A stretch of DNA of 64,000 nt from Hydnum rufescens UP504. Taxonomy: Eukaryota; Basidiomycota; Agaricomycetes; Cantharellales; Hydnaceae. The translations under genes and the position numbers were made by a program. This document shows, one piece after another, positions 55,289 to 64,000 of the stretch. Position 1 is the first letter of the stretch; each line of letters opens with the position of its first letter. Where the stretch lies: NCBI GenBank assembly GCA_014904985.1, contig MU128933.1, positions 310,001-374,000 of the forward strand, written 5' to 3'. The notes beneath the pieces are model-generated. The model made no database searches. It had not been told where the DNA came from and worked only from the letters and a program-made list of their open reading frames with translations.

Positions 55289-57581
55289 TTAGGAGGAATT
55301 CGTCGGAATTTCGATGCCCATCTTCGTCCGCACGACCTCGAACGTCTTGAGTAGCTTTCTCCTGGCTCCTAAGGCGGCTACTCCCTTCGCTTCGAGAGCC
55401 GGCTCGTCCATTACCACCATCTCCTTCCACGTCATGCCCTCGAAGTTGGGTGTGTATTTGTGCAGGCGCAGCGAGCGAAGCCAGCTAGGCACGTCATTGA
55501 GCACCGCTGGGTCGACTTCTTCCTCTTTGTCCTTACCGCCTGACCCGTCTCCACGGCCGTTGAGGGACGACGATCCTTTGCCTGGCGAGCGGCCTCCACT
55601 GCGTCCGCCGCGCCCCCCTTGCTGCTGCAGGCCGCCCACGCCAAACGCAGCAGGATTGTATCCGCTGGCAGCGAGTTGAGCAGCAAAAATTTGGGCTTGC
55701 TGAAGCGGATTCAAAGCCAATCCTTCCATCCCCCCGACAAGCCCATTTATGGGGCTCATGTTCGGCAAGCCGTTCATTCCATTAAACATGTTAAACGGTG
55801 GCATATTCATCCCATTCATGCCCATCGCGGCCATGGCATTGGCACTCAACGGTCCACCAGGGCTCATCCCGAAGTTCATACCTGCGTTGGTCATAGGATC
55901 CGGATCGTTGCTGCCGAATCTACTCGGCGACACATTCGAAAGCACAGGACTACGCTGACCAGTGCGAGACCAGCTCTGATTCCCAAGAAAGCCGCTGGAA
56001 GTACTGTTGCCGCTTCCGGCTTTGAATACGCCGGTAAAGGGAGCAGTATTTCCAGTATTACGAGGGGGGGTCAGATTGTTAGCCGCGATAGGTTCGCCAT
56101 CGTCACCATAGACAGCTGCACTGTTGTTGTCGCCGGATTCTGATTTGGCAGCGGATGCTCGTCGGAACTTCCGTGCATCGTCGAGGACGACACGACCGTT
56201 GGTGTTGTTCGAGAGATTCCAGTTCGCAAGCTTAAGTGCCGTGGCTTCGAGGTTGTTCCCGCTCTGATTGCCACTATGGGCTTCGGCACCAAACATCGGC
56301 ACAAGAGGTGTATTCACCATGCTGGCCCAATTCCCGCCCACCATCGGCGAGAGCTGATCCTCCATCGATTGACCATCGTTCTGCACGGAGGTGACACGAG
56401 AAGAGCGGAACGCATTTGCAACGCCAGTGAAATCAGTGCTCTTGGGGCGGGTCGACAGAGGTGGTGAAAGATTCGACGATTCACGATTGGGCGACGGTGC
56501 CCGTTCCGCAACTTGGCCAAGTTGACTTGAGGGCCAAACATTGCCGCTTCGAGCACCTTCGCTAATGAGGGTACCAGGGGCCGAAATACGGTGTGCAGCA
56601 TTGGCCTTGAGTTTGGCTCGTTGATGCGCCAATGTGGCGGCGGCATCCCCACCACCTCCTGGAGAACCGGATGGCATATTTGCCGAGTCCGGAGACAAGA
56701 AACCCGAGGAATCTCCACCCTGCCGACTCATGGCCGTGCCAAATGTGCGTGCAGAAGGCGATGACGGCAGGCCTGGTGATTTGAGACCCATGCTCGCCAG
56801 TTTGGCGTCCATTTGACTCTGCATTGAAGCTGCTGGAAGGTCATATATAAGAGTGGGAACGTCTAATGAAGGATTAACGACCGACCTCCGATTGCGGGAC
56901 TCAGAAGGGCAGTCATAGGGTCGGATCGGGCCATCTGCTGCAACACCGTGATGAAGAAACGAATCTGCATCTGGGTGGAATGTTGCAACAAGCTGTAAAG
57001 AGCGGCTGTTCTTTCGGCCTCGGAGAGAACACGAAACCCTACGGAATTATAAGATCATCATATGAGATGGTTCGCCTTGTTTGCTCGAACTGAGAAGTAT
57101 AAACAGACATTGCTCAATAGCGCTCAGTTCCTCTTTAAAGTTGACATCGAGGGAAGCGGCGGCCATTTCTTCCTAGAACGTAGAAAATGGTGCATAAGGA
57201 CCTCACAATGAGTCAACGGAGGGGACCTACGAGAGTAGTCTCATAATTCTGTAAGTTTTCGAACCACTGATCGATTGCTTCCGCTGTGCCAGCGAAACGA
57301 ATAGGTTGAGAGGCTGGAGGTGTGAGAGAATTTTGGGGCTTACATTCGGGGGTTTGGAACATCCCATTACTGCCACTGAGAAGCTCACTGGTGGGCCTGC
57401 CATGACCGGTGTTGATGCCAGGCGGACGCGGAGAGATCGGATTTTGCTGCTGCCCTGAAGGGACACGGGGTATCGCCTGAGACTGGAGTGAAGCTCTAGT
57501 GTTGATGGGCTTCAGATTAGGTGGGGGATTGCTCGATTGTGCAGGAGAGGGTGAAGTGCTGGGACTTGGACGAAGAGACAT
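55289..57581 (-). CDS. VTS1: Vts1/Smaug RNA-binding protein (SAM domain)
   Basis: Post-transcriptional repressor that binds RNA hairpins through a SAM domain and recruits CCR4-NOT. ATG 57581 ([17 protein letters not shown]). N-terminal region: [15 protein letters not shown] (57270) and, through short exons, [20 protein letters not shown], then [19 protein letters not shown] and [15 protein letters not shown], a conserved helical part of Vts1. A long disordered Asn/Gly/Ser/Met-rich exon from 56824 follows. The SAM domain is at the C-terminus: [37 protein letters not shown] and [14 protein letters not shown] (about 55480-55310), ending IEIPTNSS. The basic Lys/Arg of the SAM RNA face are in place. 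It is a functional partner of NOT2, two genes away; that closeness may be chance. Confidence 0.93.
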
Positions 57582-58078
57582 GTCTGCTTGGGCAGTGTCA
57601 AATATACGGTGGGAGCTGTGAGGGATGCCAGAGGGCTTGCTCTGATACGAAGGATATTGTGGACTGAAGAAAAGGGCGCTTGGCCCTGAAACGACTTCGA
57701 GTCGGATGTCGACGACGACGTGGATGCTAGAACTTTGCTTTCTGCTGGCGTGCACGGACGACGAATTGGAGAGGTGGTCCAAACAAGACCAGGCGGGCCT
57801 GCCGGTCTAGCAGAGACGTGGGACGGAAGAGAGAGAGAACGTGAGAGTGTGAAGGTAAGGACAAAACCCACCACAGGTCAGCAGGGATCTCCCGGAGTTA
57901 AATGCAATAACCCCAAGCCTCACCTTTGAAGCACTTCACTTGTAAAAAAAAAACCCACGAATTCTGCACGGGGATCGATGAGAAGAAGAACGCGGAAAAC
58001 ACGTTGTTTAGTCGTGTATAGATACAGTGATGCCAGGGCTACAATCTACTCTCCCCCGCCGCGTGCCCCTAACTCTAA
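57582..58078. promoter_or_regulatory. VTS1 5' flank
   Basis: About 500 bp between VTS1 and the arrestin-like stop. The frame of VTS1 stays open upstream of its ATG to about 57782 but lacks protein-like features. An A run lies at about 57942-57953. No other feature was recognised. Confidence 0.4.
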
Positions 58079-59680
58079 CTACTTGGGACTATTCCTAGGA
58101 CGCATACGAACACTATCTTGATAGGCAGGCGCTGGCGTCTCAGAAATAAACTCGGGGTTCATCGATAATTGCGCGTGGCTTGTGACAACAACGACATCGA
58201 CCTGATGCGGCTGGGGCCTAGGTTTGAAGCCCGTAGTGGCAGGGATCATCCGCACCGCATACTGAATGAAGGTCTCATCAGTGAACAAAGTACGAACAAT
58301 ACCAGACGCGACGCACATCTACGGTGAGGTTTGGAAGCCTGAATGTTGGGTAACTTGCGTTCGGGATATCAATTTCCCCTCGAATTGGCCATGCCTCACT
58401 ATCGTGCAAGCCAGTATTCTTCCATGTCCTTCCCTGACTCACCACCTCCACGAAAGTGGAAGTGGGGTTGGTACTCCCTGGACGTGCTAACTGATCGGGT
58501 GTATTGATCAATCTGGTGCACCGTAAAAGAACGAAGGTCCAGTTCTGTGGTGCGGACAGAAATTGGGCAGCTTGCTCGTCCGTATCAATGACGACGGACA
58601 AGAAGATGGGGATAGATGTGCCACGTGTATATTGTCGAGGATTACTGTAAGCAAACTGTACGGTCCCACAGAGTTGAGGAAAAGATCGTGAAAAGATGTG
58701 GAATAATGCAAGCGCACCTGGCACTCGACAGATACATCCCTTTGGTTGAAAAGACGCCCCTCGACCGTAAATCTCGATATCGTCCAGCCGACAGGGTCCA
58801 CGCGAGGTCCTGGAGTCATACCTCAGAGATAATATAAACGAGACCATTTCCACCTTCGTTTGCATACCAGGAATCGGGCTTCCATACATAATCGCCAGAC
58901 GCCGCAGTTCGGAAATTGGCCCGCCCGCGTACGAGGGTGGTATCGGATGATTCTGGTCAATCTAGGCCCCTCTAGTGAGTCAGAGGCACGGGGGCCACGT
59001 AATAGAGTAGGGCTCACGTCACATCCTTATGGAGCAAGTCTCGCTTCAAGACCACTGAAATGTTGTAGGTAATGTACGCTTTCTCGGAATACGTAGGTGG
59101 GAGATAATAGGTTGTGTGGTTATGCGTAAATGTTGGAGGGATCGATATGGAGAAAGGCCACATGTGATCTCCATCATTGAGGAAGGTCTTGATTTGACGA
59201 GAAGCACTTTCCCCAGCAGTCCAGAGGCAAGTGTCGATCTTTAGGAATGTTAGCTCATCTATATGAGGACCCGGATGTTGGTCCATGGTACTGGCGCGTC
59301 CACGGACCTACCGAGATAATTAACCTAACGACCAAATCGTTCCACAGGTATAGTATATTCACTTTAATCATGATCTCCTTTATTCCGAGCTTGGCCCTCT
59401 GGGCTAGCGTCACGCGCCCAGTGATGGACGAACCATCAACGTAAAGTGGGACCAGTTCGGGAGAGTTTGCAAAACTTGTAAGATTCAGAGTAAGACTGTG
59501 CTTGGAAAACTCGTGGCGATAAAGGTGATGGACAGGTTCGCGTCGAGTGGTTGCTTCATATTCCGGAGTAGGGTCGCCATAGTGTGCTACAGGAACGTTC
59601 AAGAGATCTTGCACCTACTGATGGAATCAAGAACATGGTGTTTAAAACAATACAATGAAACTCACGTCCAAGCTAGACAT
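58079..59680 (-). CDS. Arrestin-like N-terminal domain protein
   Basis: Probable alpha-arrestin-type adaptor. A first exon of five codons (MSSLD) at 59680 is spliced to VQDLLNVPVAHYGDPTPEYE (about 59610). Next come HSLTLNLTSFANSPELVPLY, DGSSITGRVTLAQRAKLGI, a W-rich strand exon, and the middle exon (59240-59020) with DTCLWTAGES, GDHMWPFSISIPPTF, YYLPPTYSEKAYITYNISV and LKRDLLH. This beta-strand pattern is typical of fungal arrestins: a Y.DG..ITG.V entry strand, then HMWPFSI, then a YLPPT/ITY pair. C-terminal exons from about 58880 are less conserved and include a DVVVVTSHAQLSMNPEF strand; the end is at 58079. I saw no PPxY motif, which many Rsp5-binding arrestins have. The identity is by pattern, so moderate. 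Confidence 0.65.
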
Positions 59681-60446
59681 GGTGTAGAGAAAACAGTGGA
59701 GGGGAAGAAGACGAATTGACTGGGTTTTCTACTGTCACAAGAGAGCTTTGCGTGGCTGCGCTAAGAAATGACTCGTCCCGAAGTCGCAGCCAAGTTCACA
59801 TGATTCTCTACTTTCGAAGTCGTAGGAATGTCCCAAAGAATCCACTGGAGCGATAATGGCCAGCCGATTATAATTACAAGATCAGAGCGATGAGCGCATA
59901 ACCGCATTTGGAGGGAACTGCGGGCGCTATCACGGCATCCCTCGACGACGGATCAAAGCCGAATGGGCGCTAGGTGCACTAGAGCAGCATCACAAGACCA
60001 ACTACTGAGTTCTTTATGGCACTAGGTGTCCCTTCATCGATTACGAGAAGTAAAGCAAGGCCAAGAGGGCGTTACGGGAGATCCCGCATAGAATTTATGA
60101 ATGCCGGCACTCTACTTATGAATATGATTAAGACCTCGACGTGCTTAGTAGAGCCATCGGATACCGCGCTCCGGTATACAGTACTTCATTTTAACATGCA
60201 CACACCGGCACAGGTGCTCCATCCTTCAACAGATCCCATTTTAAGTAACTGTGAACTGGGACAATATCATGTCAGCCATGAAAGGCACTCAAGCTCCCGC
60301 TGCGAAATCAGTGCCCAGAAGTTCACGCCAGCTTGACGAAAAAATCAATCCTTGATAATAGAGTCGGGCAGTCGCATAGTCAATAGCATAGGGATAGCCC
60401 TCGTCATATGGAATTTTGGGACATAACATGCAAATGTAGCGAGAGC
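59681..60446. other. Gene-free stretch before RPL14
   Basis: About 770 bp. No gene, repeat or RNA gene recognised. It contains the 5' flank of the arrestin-like gene and the 3' UTR of the ribosomal protein gene. Confidence 0.45.
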
Positions 60447-61205
60447 TCAGGCCTTGGCCTTCTTTACAGCCTTCCGGACCAGATCCCTTCGTGCCCTTTT
60501 CTGCAGGAAAACATTGAATCGTTCGAAATCCGTGGTTTTCCGTCGCTTCTGAATGGCCTCCCGCTTTTTCGCCCAAGACGAGTTGGACCACTTGGCCGCG
60601 ACCCCGGAAGCATCGAATTGCTTTCGCACTACCCCAGTACCCGCATTGCGAGGGAGGTTGGGTACAACTAACGAGGTAAGGACCAGATGGCGGAACGCGA
60701 AGGCTTGTCGGGGGACACCAGTCGATGGTCCATCAATGATAGCCTACGAATAGTTGGTATTGGAACGATAGCAGAGATCAAACTGACTAGCACATACTCG
60801 ATTGTGGTCGATAATTTCAGCAATGGCTGCGATCTTTCCCGCGTATGGTCCATCTTGAACAAGTACCACTAAGAATCCAATTTTAGGAGACTCGCTGTTA
60901 TTCCAGGATGAATGGATTTGGTCGAACCTCGCCCAACCTCGACAAAGCGATCAAAATTTGATGGGACCTGAGAGATAGAGTTCTATGAGTGAGTACATCC
61001 AGACTTGGAAACGCCATCCAACGGCAGTACGAGTTCTAGCTGGTCCAAAATGTTGCCTGTCGCTCCTTAGGACCAACAAGTCGGCAACCCATGGCCAAGG
61101 CTGGGGTACAATGGCGTATACGGACCGATTTCGACATTGTTCTACAGAATCTTGAGGTAGCGTTGAGTGCGTTTCGGAGTCTTCCGAAATTAAACTAACG
61201 CCCAT
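60447..61205 (-). CDS. RPL14: 60S ribosomal protein eL14
   Basis: Cytosolic large-subunit protein. Exon blocks: PSNFDRFVEVGR (from 60967), VLVQDGPYAGKIAAIAEIID (about 60870-60810), AIIDGPSTGVPRQAFAFRHL and VLTSLVVPNLPRNAGTG, then VVRKQFDASGVAAKWSNSSW, AKKREAIQKRRKTTDFERFN and the Lys-rich end VRKAVKKAKA at 60447. The start is inferred: ATG at 61205 followed by one Gly codon and a GTTAGT donor, giving an intron of about 230 nt and joining in phase to the 60967 exon. A long intron right behind the ATG is common in fungal ribosomal protein genes. If wrong, the CDS upstream of 60967 changes by only a few codons. Confidence 0.85.
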
Positions 61206-61273
61206 CCCAGCCTTCCAACTAACGCTCAAGCTACACAATCCATGGAATTAAATGGGCGATATATTGACTGGGA

Positions 61274-64000
61274 TTAAAAACTTCGCAATGAAATCTGAGG
61301 CTTTGCGTTCTGGTTAGAATTGGCCCCATTTGAGGCACCCTTCATTGCATCTACAGCTTGCCGCACAGAGGCCTCAAGCACCCCTCGTTCTTCCACACCC
61401 AACTTCGATGTGACTTCCTTGAAAGCTGCAGAAGAGCTAGTCGCAAACCCAAGGAGATGTGTAACTGCCAAGGTATGAATTGGCGTAGGGGCCGACGCCG
61501 GGTTTAAGAGCACGACAAGAACGGGTAAAAATATCCCAAGGGCTTGAGGCCCTGAAGATAGATGAGTACACGCAGAGATTCATTAACAGCCATAGACGCA
61601 CGGGAGGCTTCTGGGAATGACGAGAACAGCACTGAAAAGGCTTTCAACGCCTCTTCAACGCCTTGCACGTCACTTTCTGCATCACTCTGTGCGCCACGGT
61701 CCCCCCTATTCCGGCCTGCCACGGTGGTAAGATACAGGACCACTCCTGGGATGAGGTATTTAACACAGTGCTGGAGTGCAACGTTCCCCGCAGCCGCCGC
61801 AGCAACCAACGTCTTGGCACAGTGGGTAGCCGTCACTGCAATCTGTCCGGAACAGGTCAGACGGGTGAATGTCCGAGGTGTGCAAGACAAACCTCTTGGC
61901 CCTCCGACATTTTCTGCGATATCAAATAACAGCAATGCTCCAATGCTGCTTGGCTGAGCTTCGTACTCGATGGAACTACAGTCAGGATGAGCACCGCAGC
62001 CAGAAGGTTGTTCTTGACTTTCAGACTTGGGACAGCGCCGTGTCGACCACTATTGCGTAGATGCTAGAGTAGATATTCAAATCAGAGAACGAGAACGAAT
62101 AATAACGAACCTCATCGCATCCACATTCTGCAAACACGCTGAAAAGAGACCATGAACCAACCGCTCATACTTGATCATCTGGTTAGGTACACTAGGGTCT
62201 GGTTTAATCTCAAGCATTGCTTTGAGCGCTGGAAGGCTTGGGCCGACCAGGTCTACGTCCGATACTTCATCCTTTAGTAGCTCTGCATTTGAAAGATGTC
62301 AGAAACTTCTAATTACGACAGGCGGAGCCAATATAAAATCACCAGAGTACAGATGGACAGCGATCGCGCGGACTTCTTCTTGGAGGTATGGCCCAAAGGC
62401 ACTTCCAATACTCATGAACGCAATAAACCCGCTCCTGATCAATGCGGCTCGTTCGGCCGCAGCTGAAACTAAAGGCCATATTATGCAATGGATTAAGCCA
62501 TAAATTTGCGAGGAACGTACGTGAAGAATGTCGGTTAGAGCCAGTGATGCTATGGCGAAGTATATATGCACAGACTCGCAAACAATGTGTCAATGCCAAC
62601 TCTTCAGGGAAAGAGGGAGAGTCGACAGAGATACTATGACGAATGCATTGAGGAATGGTACGGGTGCGTGGGTGATAAAAATAAGACTGACGTTCCTCGC
62701 AGTGCACTGGCATCCCGACTGCTAACGATAGAGACGAGAACCTCTACGAGAAGCGACTGTATTTCGGGAGGCTCGGTCAACGTCATTCGATAGAACAGTC
62801 CAGTCAGTTCGGTGAAGGTGGCAGGGTCAAACAAAGCATTTCCGGAGTATTCTGGGCGAACTAAACTTCTCATAGCGGTCAGAGCTGTCACCGCGATATA
62901 ATTACTTGCAGAGGAGGCAGTGGCCTCAGTGGAACTCGTGGCCAATGCCTCGTAAACCAGTCCGAACACAATTGGATAGTACAGGGTGCCGTCGGTACCC
63001 TTTGTACTCACTCGAGCATCCCCTTGACCGTCTTGTCCGTCCATTGCTGCAAGAATAAAATTATCCGCCGAGTGCATTGCAGTGGCCACTGCTTTGAGGA
63101 TCTTTGCCCATGAATCTGTGTAGTACTGAGAAAAATGGATGATTAGGCAGACGTGCAACAGCAGCAGTACATTCACCGACCGGCAAGAGCACTTCACGAC
63201 CCAAGCCTGTGTACGCCACATCCATGGAGCTCGACGCACTCTCCTGGAGCACCTCAGAGTCAGCCCGAATGCTGGCGTAATCTCGGAGGGCGGCAATCCA
63301 CAACGTGGCCAGTGTGCGTCGGTAGGGAAGTAATACCGCGTTGAGATAAGTTTGGGTGACACTGGAGACTTCTAATTCGGCCCATGCAGTGAGGGTTGAG
63401 ACCCGGAGCATGACGGAGGCATTGGGACTCAGTTCCTGGGCATCTCCGATTGACAGCGTACCAGACTCTGCAAACTTATCAATACAGGAACGTATACAGG
63501 TGAATCCCCACTCACCTTTGCACTGCTCTAGGGCCGACGTCAATAATTTTAGGATGCGACCCATACGCCCAACATCCTTAACGACTCCGCATCCTACAAA
63601 TACGGCGCACACCTCGATGGCCGAAGCGAGGATCTCAGGAGTAGAGTCAGAAGAAAATGCAGGTGTGAGTGCCGCTGTGATAGGGGCTTGATGCTGCTCG
63701 AGGAGCAGTGCATCTGCATAATCGGGATCTGGCGATTTTGCAAAAATCTATGGAAAATAGCAGTGAGGAATATCTCAACCAATGGATGACAAGTAATATT
63801 CACTTCGATGATATCCCGTAAGACAGTCAGGCCCTCCATCCGAATCTCGGTTACGTAGGCGGCGGACGCTGTGAAAGCCATCTTGATAAGATCAGGAACT
63901 CGCGAAACCAGAAGGGAAGACTCTGGCGAATTTCTCTGACGTGCGAAACGGAGATCGAGATGCTCCTGGCGATTGGATGATGCCACGGTAATGCATATGA
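61274..64000 (-). CDS. LAA1: HEAT-repeat protein, HEATR5/Laa1-like (3' part)
   Basis: The gene enters from the right edge; only the C-terminal part is in the window. It is a series of helical repeats in about ten exons: LLVSRVPDLIKMAFTASAAY and EGLTVLRDIIE (63940-63800); MLRVSTLTAWAELEVSSV (63410); LLPYRRTLATLWIAALRDYA; YYPIVFGLVYEALATSSTEA; ALTAMRSLVRPEYSGNALFD; FYRMTLTEPPEIQSLLVEVL (62790); LPALKAMLEIKPDPS; and PEASRASMAVNESLRVLIYL. The end, KPQISLRSF, is followed by a stop at 61274. These blocks resemble the C-terminal third of HEATR5 (human) and Laa1 (yeast), the accessory protein of the AP-1 clathrin adaptor. The assignment is from remembered family pattern, so moderate; another large HEAT/ARM protein is possible. 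The 5' part lies outside the window. Confidence 0.6.

Overview
The window looks like nuclear DNA of a filamentous basidiomycete, most likely an agaricomycete. The genes are cut by many short (about 50-60 nt) GT-AG introns, they sit close together on both strands, and every recognisable protein is of fungal type: a fungal V-ATPase subunit d, alternative oxidase, NAD-specific glutamate dehydrogenase, TRAPP-II Trs130, CCR4-NOT Not2, Vts1 and Eaf7. Placement in or near Rhizoctonia/Ceratobasidium is only an impression. Exon borders were worked out by eye. Gene limits are better supported than individual splice sites.

Layout. 1-1057 is simple-sequence DNA. 1058-4727 (-) is a multi-exon F-box gene, divergent from a Spo71-like PH-domain gene (4816-8421, +). 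Then come mitochondrial ribosomal protein uS12m (8555-9177, -), V-ATPase subunit d VMA6 (9700-11031, -), divergent alternative oxidase (11496-13141, +) and a Ser/Thr-rich single-pass membrane protein (13567-15230, +). About 2.9 kb without a recognisable gene leads to the ribosome-assembly GTPase BMS1 (18174-22004, +) and the NuA4 subunit EAF7 (22084-23179, +).

23.1-28.7 kb is the accessory part. Two paralogous genes of unknown function (23698-24492 and 26906-27748, both -) flank a repeat-rich stretch. That stretch holds four intron-like modules of 108-119 nt, each with a near-perfect hairpin built on one shared core. The stretch is bracketed by two diverged direct copies of the DNA at the 3' end of EAF7.

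29.5-33.2 kb carries an AN1 zinc-finger gene, a histidine-phosphatase gene whose last codons spell a PCNA-interacting (PIP-box) motif, and a CCDC25/Jlp2 homologue. A 2.55-kb, 5'-truncated, dead non-LTR retrotransposon (33181-35732, -) sits exactly between the CCDC25 and TRS130 start codons. It is flanked by an 11-bp target-site duplication and contains an inverted middle section. TRS130 (35774-40226, +) converges on TRP4 (40260-41383, -), with 33 bp between the stop codons.

The last third is dense housekeeping: a TGL2-like lipase (to 44364, +), GDH2 (45644-50623, -), NOT2 (51133-53251, -), an SDR oxidoreductase (53475-55031, -), VTS1 (55289-57581, -), an arrestin-like gene (58079-59680, -), ribosomal protein eL14 (60447 to about 61205, -) and the 3' part of a HEATR5/Laa1-like HEAT-repeat gene running off the right end. 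There is no operon-like logic. Loose functional themes are mitochondria (uS12m, AOX), vesicle traffic and vacuole (VMA6, TRS130, arrestin-like, HEATR5-like), mRNA decay (NOT2, VTS1) and ribosome synthesis (BMS1, eL14). No tRNA, rRNA, CRISPR array or virus was found. Three one-base frame breaks in conserved genes all fall in G runs and look like base-calling errors.
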